Positions 1-12,312 of a stretch of DNA of 13,111 nt are shown piece by piece. The position numbers and the translations under genes were made by a program. The stretch lies in contig JAEYLA010000320.1 of the NCBI GenBank assembly GCA_023461495.1, positions 1 to 13,111 of the forward strand, read 5' to 3'. Numbering within the stretch: the first letter of the stretch is position 1; every line of letters starts with the position of its first letter. The notes beneath the pieces were generated by a model that did not search any database, was not told the origin of the DNA, and saw only the letters and a program-made list of their open reading frames with translations. The DNA comes from Bacillota bacterium. GTDB taxonomy: Bacteria > Bacillota > Clostridia > Christensenellales > CAG-138.

Positions 1-203
1 ACGTGCGCGGTGTTGATCGTGATGCCGCGCGCCTTCTCTTCGGGCGCCTTGTCGATTTCGTCATAACGCATTGCTGCGGCGTTGCCGAACTGCGCCAGCG
101 CCATCGTGATCGCCGCCGTCAGGGTCGTCTTGCCGTGGTCAACGTGGCCGATGGTGCCGATGTTTACGTGCGGTTTGTTACGCTCGAATTTTGCCTTTGC
201 CAT
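1..203 (-). CDS. tuf: Elongation factor Tu, N-terminal fragment (cut by window edge)
   Basis: EF-Tu is the GTPase that carries aminoacyl-tRNA to the ribosomal A site in the cytoplasm. Only the first 67 codons are present; the rest lies before position 1. The translation begins MAKAKFERNKPHVNIGTIGH and carries the P-loop GHVDHGKT (G1) at about residues 19-26 and the start of the switch I/G2 region, ARGITINTAH, at about 58-67, both diagnostic of EF-Tu. The ATG at 203-201 is preceded by AGGAGG at 215-220 with an 11-nt gap, slightly long but clear. It follows fusA by 109 bp, the usual last position of a str operon. The gap holds a GC-rich hairpin and a weak -10-like site, so tuf may be partly independent of fusA. 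Identity is certain; nothing can be said about the missing part. Confidence 0.97.
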   Translation of the reverse strand, partial: MAKAKFERNKPHVNIGTIGHVDHGKTTLTAAITMALAQFGNAAAMRYDEIDKAPEEKARGITINTAH

Positions 204-246
204 GGTGTCGTTTTCCTCCTAAATTCACTCTCTTAGTTCAGTTGTG

Positions 247-299
247 ATAATACGCACATCGCGTGCGTTTTTATACAAATTTCCGCGCCCCGCGCGAAA
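247..299 (-). promoter_or_regulatory. fusA-tuf spacer: GC-rich hairpin and weak promoter-like site
   Basis: Reading on the minus strand, TTTCGCGC (299-292) pairs with GCGCGGAAA (288-280) through 8 bp with one bulged G and a GGG loop, followed by TTTGT. This looks like a weak intrinsic terminator or attenuator after fusA. Just downstream is an inverted repeat ACGCAC/GTGCGT (268-263 and 257-252) and a TATTAT -10-like hexamer (252-247). No convincing -35 sits 16-18 bp upstream of that hexamer; the best is TTGTAT with a 20-bp spacer. A separate tuf promoter combined with partial termination is possible but unproven. Confidence 0.35.
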
Positions 300-312
300 G
301 GAAAGAAGAACA

Positions 313-2385
313 TTAACGGCCTTTGCCGGTCACCTTTGCAGCGACATTCATGGGCACTTCCTCATAGTGGTCAAACTGCATGGTGAAGGTGCCTCTGCCC
401 TGCGTACGGCTTCTCAGGTCCGTTGCATAGCCAAACATTTCAGAAAGCGGGCACATGCCATGGATCGCCTGGCCGTTGCCGCGCGCCTCCATGCCTTCGA
501 TACGTCCGCGGCGCGCATTCATGTTGCCGATGACGTCGCCCATGTAATCTTCGGGTACGACGACCTCCACCTTCATCATGGGCTCAAGCAGCACGGGCGC
601 AGCCTTACTTGTCGCTTCCTTGAAGGCCAGGGAACCTGCGATCTTGTATGCAAGTTCGCTACTGTCCACCTCGTGGTAGCTGCCGTCAAGCAGCGTCGCC
701 TTGAAGTCCACAAGCTCAAACCCGCCAAGAGGCCCGCTGCGGGCAGCTTCCTGAATGCCCTGATCGATTGCCGGGATGTATTCCTTGGGAATGACGCCGC
801 CGACGGTCACATTTTCAAATACATAGCCTGCACCGGGCTCCTGGGGCGTAAACTCCAGAACGCAGTGGCCGTACTGGCCGTGGCCGCCGGTCTGGCGGAC
901 ATAACGCCCTTCCGCTTTGACCGCCTTTGTGATGGTCTCGCGATAAGCAACCTGGGGCTTGCCGACAGTGGCCTCCACGCGGAACTCCCGGATGAGGCGG
1001 TCTACGATAATTTCAAGGTGCAACTCGCCCATCCCCGCGATGATGGTCTGGCCCGTTTCCTGATCCGTATAGGTCTTGAAGGTCGGGTCTTCCTCCGCAA
1101 GCTTAACAAGCGCAAGCGTCATCTTATCCTGACCGACCTTGGTCTTGGGCTCGATCGCAACGCGGATAACGGGGTCCGGGAACTCCATGGACTCTAACAG
1201 CATCGGATGCTGCTCGTCGCAGAGCGTATCGCCCGTGGACGTATCCTTGAAGCCGCCAATGGCCGCGATGTCACCGGCATAGACCTCATCCACCTCGGTA
1301 CGGGCGCTGGCATGCATCAGCAGGATGCGGCCTACGCGCTCGCGTTTGCCCTTACTTGCGTTGTAGACATAGGTGCCGCTCTTGAGCGTACCGCTGTACA
1401 TACGAAAGAACGTCAACTTGCCCACAAACGGGTCGGTCACGATCTTGAAGGCAAGCGCCGCAACAGGCGCGGTATCCGAAGGTTCGGTGATGATGACCTC
1501 TTCCCCATCGACTTCCCTGCCCTGTGCAGGCAGGATGTCCAGCGGAGAGGGGAGGTACTCCACAATTGCGTCAAGCAAAAGCTGTACGCCCTTGTTGCGG
1601 TAGGATGTGCCGCAGCATACAGGCACAACGGTGTTGGCAATTGTTGCTTTGCGCAGGCAGGCGCGAATCTCCTCAATGGTGAATTCTTCACCAACGAGGT
1701 ATTTTTCAAGCAGATCTTCGTCCTGCTCCGCAACCGCCTCAACAAGTTTTGCGCGGTATTCCTCGGACTTGGCGAGCATATCCGCAGGAATTTCTTCTTC
1801 CCGGACATCCACGCCCTTATCGTCATAATAAACCTCGGCCTTCATTTTGACGAGGTCGATGATCCCCCGGAATTCAGCTTCCGTTCCGATGGGGAGCTGA
1901 ATGGGCACAGCGTTTGCACCCAAACGATCATGCATCATATGGACGACATTGTAAAAGTCCGCGCCCGTGATATCCATCTTGTTGACATAGGCAATACGGG
2001 GAACGCCGTACTTGGTTGCCTGACGCCAAACGGTTTCGCTCTGCGGCTCTACGCCGCCCTTGGCGCAAAACACCGCCACCGCGCCGTCGAGCACGCGCAA
2101 AGAACGCTCCACTTCAACGGTAAAGTCCACGTGGCCCGGGGTGTCGATGATGTTGATGCGGTGCTCCCGCCAGTAGGCGGTCGTCGCTGCGGAAGCGATG
2201 GTGATGCCGCGTTCCTGCTCCTGCACCATAAAATCCATCGTGGCGGCGCCTTCATGCACCTCGCCCACCTTGTGAATTTTTCCCGTATAGAACAGGATAC
2301 GTTCGGTGGTGGTGGTTTTTCCGGCGTCGATATGTGCCATGATGCCTATATTCCTGGTCATCTCCAGAGAGGTCTGTCTAGGCAT
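313..2385 (-). CDS. fusA: Elongation factor G
   Basis: EF-G is the ribosomal GTPase that drives tRNA-mRNA translocation and, with RRF, recycles ribosomes. The 690-aa product is normal in length. The G domain shows G1 AHIDAGKT at residues 17-24, G2 RGITI at 59-63, G3 DTPGH at 81-85 and G4 NKMD at 135-138. Domains II-V follow in the normal order, including the domain IV stretch GGHGQYGHC and a domain V carrying YMGDVIGNMNARRGRIEGM. The start chosen is ATG 2385, giving the family N-terminus MPRQ-SLE-TRNIGIMAHIDAGK, with AAGGAA at 2393-2398 7 nt upstream. A GTG two codons earlier (2391) sits too close to this site. The gene lies 144 bp after rpsG and 109 bp before tuf, as in the str operon. Position and sequence support the main EF-G rather than an EF-G2 or tetracycline-resistance paralogue. 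No disruption is seen. Confidence 0.98.
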   Translation of the reverse strand: MPRQTSLEMTRNIGIMAHIDAGKTTTTERILFYTGKIHKVGEVHEGAATMDFMVQEQERGITIASAATTAYWREHRINIIDTPGHVDFTVEVERSLRVLDGAVAVFCAKGGVEPQSETVWRQATKYGVPRIAYVNKMDITGADFYNVVHMMHDRLGANAVPIQLPIGTEAEFRGIIDLVKMKAEVYYDDKGVDVREEEIPADMLAKSEEYRAKLVEAVAEQDEDLLEKYLVGEEFTIEEIRACLRKATIANTVVPVCCGTSYRNKGVQLLLDAIVEYLPSPLDILPAQGREVDGEEVIITEPSDTAPVAALAFKIVTDPFVGKLTFFRMYSGTLKSGTYVYNASKGKRERVGRILLMHASARTEVDEVYAGDIAAIGGFKDTSTGDTLCDEQHPMLLESMEFPDPVIRVAIEPKTKVGQDKMTLALVKLAEEDPTFKTYTDQETGQTIIAGMGELHLEIIVDRLIREFRVEATVGKPQVAYRETITKAVKAEGRYVRQTGGHGQYGHCVLEFTPQEPGAGYVFENVTVGGVIPKEYIPAIDQGIQEAARSGPLGGFELVDFKATLLDGSYHEVDSSELAYKIAGSLAFKEATSKAAPVLLEPMMKVEVVVPEDYMGDVIGNMNARRGRIEGMEARGNGQAIHGMCPLSEMFGYATDLRSRTQGRGTFTMQFDHYEEVPMNVAAKVTGKGR

Positions 2386-2434
2386 GCGCACGTTCCTTTC
2401 CGTTAAAGGGACATTGAGTAGTATCCATAAACAA
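2378..2434 (-). other. Possible 18-codon leader ORF overlapping the fusA start
   Basis: A TTG at 2434 has a good ribosome binding site (GGAGG, 2443-2447, 8-nt gap). It opens a reading frame MFMDTTQCPFNGKERAHA that stops at TAG 2380-2378, so it overlaps the fusA start codon by 8 nt in another frame. It also spans the fusA ribosome binding site. An internal ATG at 2428 is in the same frame. This could couple fusA translation to upstream ribosomes, or the GGAGG could be chance or a ribosome standby site. There is no homology evidence. Confidence 0.2.
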
Positions 2435-2447
2435 AAAATTTTCCTCC

Positions 2448-2473
2448 AATGGGTTCAAGGGTAAAATGGGTTC
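2448..2473 (-). repeat. 9-bp direct repeat in the rpsG-fusA spacer
   Basis: GAACCCATT occurs twice on the minus strand (2473-2465 and 2456-2448) with 8 bp between, so the unit-to-unit distance is 17 bp. It lies between the rpsG-fusA hairpin and the GGAGG upstream of fusA. No function is assigned; it may be a short duplication or a binding site. Confidence 0.5.
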
Positions 2474-2487
2474 TAAACGGATTACAT

Positions 2488-2518
2488 GAAACAGCGGATA
2501 CGGCAAGGCCGTATCCGC
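2488..2518 (-). terminator. Perfect 11-bp hairpin after rpsG; possible attenuator or processing site
   Basis: GCGGATACGGC (2518-2508 on the minus strand) and GCCGTATCCGC (2504-2494) are perfect complements with a CTT loop. The hairpin starts 11 nt after the rpsG stop codon and is followed by TGTTTC, a poor U-tract. The stem is very stable, but full termination is unlikely because essential fusA lies downstream. Partial attenuation, 3'-end protection or RNase processing between rpsG and fusA are the likely roles. The hairpin itself is certain; its function is inferred. Confidence 0.5.
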
Positions 2519-2529
2519 GAACCTTCGGC

Positions 2530-3000
2530 TTACCAGCGATAGTTTGCGAACGCCTTGTTGGCTTCGGCCATCTTGTGGGTATCTTCCTTCTTCTTGAAGG
2601 CGTTACCCGTCTGGTTCGCAGCATCCATGATCTCGCCCGAAAGGCGCTGCATCATGGTACGCTCGCTGCGGTTGCGGGAGTAGGAAACGAGCCACCTGAG
2701 GCCGAGCGTCTGGCGGCGCTCCGCACGGATTTCGATGGGGACCTGATATGTCGCACCACCGACGCGGCGGGCCTTGACTTCGAGCACGGGCATGATGTTG
2801 TTCATGGCCTGCGTGAACACTTCAAGGGGTTCCCTGCCGGTCTTTTCGCGCACGATATCGAACGCGCCGTAGCAGGCCTTCTGTGCGGTACCGCGCTTGC
2901 CGTCGAGCATCACCTGGTTGATGAGCTTGGTCACAACAACGCTGTTATAAATGGGATCCGCAAGCACTTCGCGCTTGGGTATAAAACCACGTCTTGGCAT
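2530..3000 (-). CDS. rpsG: 30S ribosomal protein S7
   Basis: S7 nucleates folding of the 3' major domain (head) of 16S rRNA and lies at the mRNA exit/E-site region. The 156-aa product has the standard length and sequence: N-terminus MPRRGFIPKREVLADPIYNS, the central block EVKARRVGGATYQVPIEIRAERR, and the end KMAEANKAFANYRW. The ATG at 3000 is preceded by AAGGAGG (3010-3016), which overlaps the rpsL TAA stop (3015-3017), with a 9-nt gap. The 14-nt spacing from rpsL means the two are cotranscribed and probably translationally coupled. In E. coli S7 represses its operon by binding the rpsL-rpsG spacer. The spacer here is too short for that structure, so any autoregulation would have to act elsewhere. 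The next gene is fusA, after a hairpin-containing gap. Confidence 0.98.
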   Translation of the reverse strand: MPRRGFIPKREVLADPIYNSVVVTKLINQVMLDGKRGTAQKACYGAFDIVREKTGREPLEVFTQAMNNIMPVLEVKARRVGGATYQVPIEIRAERRQTLGLRWLVSYSRNRSERTMMQRLSGEIMDAANQTGNAFKKKEDTHKMAEANKAFANYRW

Positions 3001-3014
3001 TGTTTATTTCCTCC

Positions 3015-3389
3015 TTACTTCTTCGGGCGCTTTGCGCCGTACAAGGAGCGGGACTGCATGCGCTTTGCAACGCCTGCGGTATCCAGCGCGCCACGGATGA
3101 TATGGTACCTGACACCCGGCAGGTCCTTGACACGGCCGCCGCGGATGAGCACAACGGAGTGCTCCTGCAGGTTGTGGCCGATGCCGGGGATGTAAGCGGT
3201 ACCTTCGAGGCCATCCGTCAAGCGGATACGGGCGATCTTACGGAGCGCGGAGTTGGGCTTCTTCGGGGTCATGGTACGCACGGCGGTGCAAACGCCCCTG
3301 CGCTGGGGACGTTTCTTGAGAATCGGGGAGTTGGATTTATACTCCACCTGTTCCCTGCCCTTGCGGATCAACTGGTTGATCGTAGGCAT
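3015..3389 (-). CDS. rpsL: 30S ribosomal protein S12
   Basis: S12 sits at the decoding centre of the 30S subunit and affects tRNA selection and streptomycin binding. The product is 124 aa, with family blocks MPTINQLIRKGRE, RRGVCT, TPKKPNSALRK, GHNLQEHSVVLIRGGRVKDLPGVRYH and a basic C-terminus SLYGAKRPKK. The lysines that mutate in streptomycin resistance (TPKKPNS, residue 43 here, and the K of RVKDLPG) are wild type, and the Asp of KDLPG that is often methylthiolated is present. The ATG at 3389 is chosen because the family starts MPTINQLIRKG and AGGAGG (3397-3402) lies 7 nt upstream. The frame is open 8 codons further up, but that extension would run over the binding site. It lacks the N-terminal-region insertion that I recall in the Bacillus protein. 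It is followed 14 nt later by rpsG and preceded by a structured 205-bp spacer. Confidence 0.98.
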   Translation of the reverse strand: MPTINQLIRKGREQVEYKSNSPILKKRPQRRGVCTAVRTMTPKKPNSALRKIARIRLTDGLEGTAYIPGIGHNLQEHSVVLIRGGRVKDLPGVRYHIIRGALDTAGVAKRMQSRSLYGAKRPKK

Positions 3390-3594
3390 TCTATTTCCTC
3401 CTAAAACTATCAATTCATTTTTTGTTCTTTCGGGGCAATGCGCTCGCCTTCAGCATAGGCACGGGCATCGCGATGCAACGCATGCGGCACAACCTGCCGC
3501 ACAAGTATCTATGTGTTAAGAAAACTCCCTGCAACCCCTTGAAGGGAGAAATCATCCAACAAAACGCGCAGAGCGCCCGGATTGGAGCCGGGTT
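3390..3594 (-). promoter_or_regulatory. Hairpin-rich spacer or leader between the L7Ae-like gene and rpsL
   Basis: This 205-bp stretch has no gene. In transcription order it holds: CCCGG/CCGGG around a 7-nt loop (3592-3576), directly after the L7Ae-like stop; GCGC-TCT-GCGC followed by GTTTTGTT (3576-3558); a terminator-like CTCCCT/AGGGAG hairpin with a T-rich tail (3548-3518, listed separately); TGCGGCA/TGCCGCA with a 5-nt loop (3501-3483, extendable by G-U pairs); and the 12-bp palindrome GCATCGCGATGC (3476-3465). The rpsL ribosome binding site ends the region. I find no good promoter here. The dense structure suggests attenuation or ribosomal-protein-mediated control of the S12-S7 genes, but no known leader class is recognised. 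Confidence 0.45.
3518..3548 (-). terminator. Weak intrinsic terminator or attenuator upstream of rpsL
   Basis: On the minus strand CTCCCT (3548-3543) pairs with AGGGAG (3530-3525) around a 12-nt loop and is followed immediately by TTTTCTT (3524-3518). A competing small hairpin, CCCTT/AAGGG, uses the 5' arm and part of the loop. The two structures exclude each other, as in an attenuator. The stem is only 6 bp, so read-through into rpsL is expected. Confidence 0.4.
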
Positions 3595-3831
3595 CTACTT
3601 GCGCACCCCGGCGCACGCCGCGCCGACCTCTATGCCGCACATGGCGCCAAGCTCCCGCGTGGTGGGCACCGGTTCGGGCACCATCCCATACTCGCTGCAA
3701 AGCGCGTACAGCCTGTTCTTCAAATACGCTTCCGTATCAAGCGCGACAAACACCTTTACGAGCAAGTCCGCCTCAAGCGCCTTTTTCACCTGTTTGGCGC
3801 CTACCACTGCGTTCTGAAGCCTTTGTGTCAC
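3595..3831 (-). CDS. rplGB: L7Ae-family ribosomal protein-like (YbxF/RplGB type)
   Basis: This 78-aa protein belongs to the L7Ae/L30e/Gadd45 RNA-binding family. In Bacillota such proteins (YbxF in B. subtilis) bind kink-turn RNA and are encoded just before rpsL. Family hallmarks are VVGAKQVKKALE near residues 9-20, a VFVALDT strand, an LCSEYGMVPEPVPTTRELG segment and the C-terminal signature GIEVGAACAGV. It lacks membrane or signal segments and is close to the usual length of about 80 aa. The start is GTG 3831, with GAGGAG (3839-3844) 7 nt upstream; no in-frame ATG fits better. A short AGTAC/GTACT pair (3832-3836 and 3859-3863) brackets the binding site and could mask it weakly. It has its own strong promoter upstream and is 205 bp ahead of rpsL. 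Its cellular role is poorly defined in the family; binding to a kink-turn in rRNA or an mRNA leader is inferred. Confidence 0.93.
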   Translation of the reverse strand: MTQRLQNAVVGAKQVKKALEADLLVKVFVALDTEAYLKNRLYALCSEYGMVPEPVPTTRELGAMCGIEVGAACAGVRK

Positions 3832-3870
3832 AGTACGTCTCCTCTTTCACACGCTCATGTACTTCGGGCG

Positions 3871-3890
3871 GCCTTACGAAAAATGAAGGC
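3871..3890 (-). promoter_or_regulatory. Small hairpin in the L7Ae-like leader
   Basis: GCCTT (3890-3886 on the minus strand) pairs with AAGGC (3875-3871) around a 10-nt T-rich loop, midway in the roughly 115-nt leader from the predicted start site near 3945 to the GTG start at 3831. A 5' hairpin, GGTGCG/TGCGCC, would form at the predicted transcript start (about 3945-3911), with an inner GGGAC/GTTCC pair. No known riboswitch or protein-binding leader is recognised. Confidence 0.3.
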
Positions 3891-3902
3891 TGCAAAGTAA
3901 AG

Positions 3903-3953
3903 ATACGCATGGCGCAACGGAACAAACGTCCCCTAAAGGCGCACCATGCGTAT
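3903..3953. repeat. 10-bp perfect inverted repeat over the L7Ae-like gene promoter
   Basis: ATACGCATGG (3903-3912) and its exact complement CCATGCGTAT (3944-3953) are separated by 31 bp, 41 bp centre to centre. Relative to the predicted start site near 3945, the upstream arm covers the last -10 bases and +1, and the other lies at about +34 to +43. The upstream arm would be mostly untranscribed, so a DNA operator is at least as likely as an RNA hairpin. The core 8-mer ATACGCAT recurs in the rpoB leader (12066-12073). Confidence 0.55.
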
Positions 3954-3980
3954 TTTATCATCCTAGCCGGGTGTTGTCAA
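3952..3980 (-). promoter_or_regulatory. Sigma-A promoter for the L7Ae-like/rpsL/rpsG/fusA unit
   Basis: A perfect -35 TTGACA (3980-3975) is separated by exactly 17 bp from -10 TAAAAT (3957-3952, 5 of 6 matches), with a TGA extended -10 directly before it. A run of six A on the transcribed-sense strand lies just upstream of the -35, resembling an UP element. The start site is expected near 3945. Downstream is the L7Ae-like GTG start at 3831. This is one of the two best promoter matches in the window. Confidence 0.85.
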
Positions 3981-4026
3981 AGCCTTTTTTAGGCAGCATG
4001 GGCCTTTTCCTGCCGTTCGCCCACGG

Positions 4027-4773
4027 CTACTCCGCCGCGGGGCACACCGCGTCTTCCGGCGTACCGGTGCCCACACCCATGACCATCCGTTTTCTCACAA
4101 ATACCAGGCGGAGCCGCTTGCCGTTGACGTTGATGGGGAACCATCCCTTGTGCTTCATTTCCTTTAAAACGGGAAGCGCAAAGGGATCCAGTTCCGTCAC
4201 TTTGGCATAGCGCTTCTCCAGAACATTGGAGAACACCCTGCCCAATATGGCCGAAAGCAGCACCAACGCCACAAACAGCCCAAACGGCACCAGCGTCGCG
4301 ATGCGCTCAAGCGCATCGGATACGCCCGGAAGCATCAGCACAATCAGCGTAAGGATGCCCACAAACAACGGAAGCAATATGGGCAGATACTCCAACATTA
4401 GGATGTGCTTGCGGCACGGATTGCATACGGCAACCTGCACCGGCACCAAAGACCCCACCGCGGATTTTACCTTGAGGCCGATGATAGAACGCTTGGTACG
4501 CTTGGGTTCCGGGTGCCCAAGGTCCATCAGCCCATAGTAAGCGCGCTTATTGGGATGCTCCTTTTTACACAGCCGGCATTCCTCCGTGTCAAAGAGCGTA
4601 TGGATGCCGCCTTCGGGGAGCAGGGAAGAAAGCACGTCCAGATCATTTGCGACCTGCTCCGCCTCATCTTCCTTGCCGTTCATGATGCAAACCTCGCAGG
4701 AGGGCATATTGAGAAGATCGCAGTGCGGCGTATGGTACAGCCTGCAGTTCTCATTGGTAATGACGCGTTTCAT
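4027..4773 (-). CDS. Unknown membrane protein with CxxC motifs, in the rpoBC operon
   Basis: I do not recognise this 248-aa protein. The N-terminal 125 residues are soluble and hold paired cysteines: C10, C18 and C26-C29 (with H14 and H17 between), C66-C69 followed by H73, and C117-C120 followed by H123, the pattern of one or two zinc ribbons. Two hydrophobic segments follow (about 124-149 and 158-181), then a basic 65-residue C-terminal tail ending CPAAE. There is no signal peptide. The likely topology is a membrane hairpin with both ends on the same side, probably the cytoplasm given the cysteine pairs and positive charges. The ATG at 4773 follows the rpoC stop by 11 nt, with GGGGGAG at 4778-4784 as binding site, so it is cotranscribed with rpoBC. 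It ends 195 bp before the L7Ae-like gene. Metal binding and topology are inferred; no function is claimed. Confidence 0.85.
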   Translation of the reverse strand: MKRVITNENCRLYHTPHCDLLNMPSCEVCIMNGKEDEAEQVANDLDVLSSLLPEGGIHTLFDTEECRLCKKEHPNKRAYYGLMDLGHPEPKRTKRSIIGLKVKSAVGSLVPVQVAVCNPCRKHILMLEYLPILLPLFVGILTLIVLMLPGVSDALERIATLVPFGLFVALVLLSAILGRVFSNVLEKRYAKVTELDPFALPVLKEMKHKGWFPINVNGKRLRLVFVRKRMVMGVGTGTPEDAVCPAAE

Positions 4774-4784
4774 GGCGCTCCCCC

Positions 4785-8306
<3,522 letters not shown>

Positions 8307-8329
8307 TTCTCGTCTCTCCCTTCCCGCAC

Positions 8330-12043
<3,714 letters not shown>

Positions 12044-12060
12044 CGCGTTCACTCCTAACC

Positions 12061-12074
12061 GATGCATACGCATC
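12061..12074 (-). promoter_or_regulatory. Hairpin just upstream of the rpoB ribosome binding site
   Basis: GATGC-GTAT-GCATC is a perfect 5-bp stem with a 4-nt loop, extendable by one U-G pair. Its 3' edge is 4 nt before the AGGAGT binding site (12051-12056). It is too short to be strongly regulatory on its own but could shape translation initiation. The loop and arms contain ATGCGTAT, also found at the L7Ae-like promoter. Confidence 0.35.
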
Positions 12075-12212
12075 AAAATCATTCGTCAAAGAAATTTTTC
12101 GCCCCAACTCCAGGTAATATGGGCGCTTTTGCCAACATACCGTGTGGAGTATTGCCAAATATAGAACAATATAAACCATGCTGCCCGCACTTCCGCCAAA
12201 AAGGGAAAATGC

Positions 12213-12234
12213 GCACATCATCCCATACATGTGC
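12213..12234 (-). promoter_or_regulatory. 5' hairpin of the rpoB leader
   Basis: GCACAT and ATGTGC form a 6-bp stem around a 10-nt loop right at the predicted 5' end of the rpoB transcript (start site near 12236). A terminal stem of this kind may stabilise the mRNA. The remaining leader (to 12044) holds two TTGGCAA copies and no gene. It does not match a T-box or any riboswitch I recognise. Confidence 0.35.
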
Positions 12235-12242
12235 AGTTTATA

Positions 12243-12271
12243 ATAATATCATTACCGCACACAAGTGTCAA
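12243..12271 (-). promoter_or_regulatory. Sigma-A promoter for rpoB-rpoC
   Basis: A perfect -35 TTGACA (12271-12266) and -10 TATTAT (12248-12243, 5 of 6) are separated by exactly 17 bp, with TGA forming an extended -10. The sequence before the -35 is AT-rich (ATATATA), resembling an UP element. The start is expected near 12236, giving a leader of about 190 nt. It lies in the 269-bp spacer between the YacL-like gene and rpoB, in the correct orientation. Confidence 0.85.
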
Positions 12272-12312
12272 TATATATTTCGTTGGGGAAATTTTGAAAG
12301 CGCCCAGGCGGC

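Noticed and set aside
3015..3389. Streptomycin- or rifampicin-resistance changes in rpsL or rpoB
   Set aside because: The critical S12 lysines and the RpoB rifampicin-pocket Asp, His and Ser residues are the sensitive wild-type forms.
3773..3961. 62-codon minus-strand frame upstream of the L7Ae-like gene
   Set aside because: Its start lies in the promoter spacer, before the expected transcription start, and its end overlaps the L7Ae-like gene in another frame. It has no ribosome binding site.
3981..4026. Intrinsic terminator after the CxxC membrane protein gene
   Set aside because: GGCAG/CTGCC can form a short stem, but it is followed by an A-run rather than a T-run on the transcribed-sense strand, so read-through into the L7Ae-like unit is likely.
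12067..12089. Second promoter close to rpoB (TTGACG at 12089-12084)
   Set aside because: The hexamer 17 bp downstream is TGCATC, with little resemblance to a -10; the promoter at 12243-12271 is far better.
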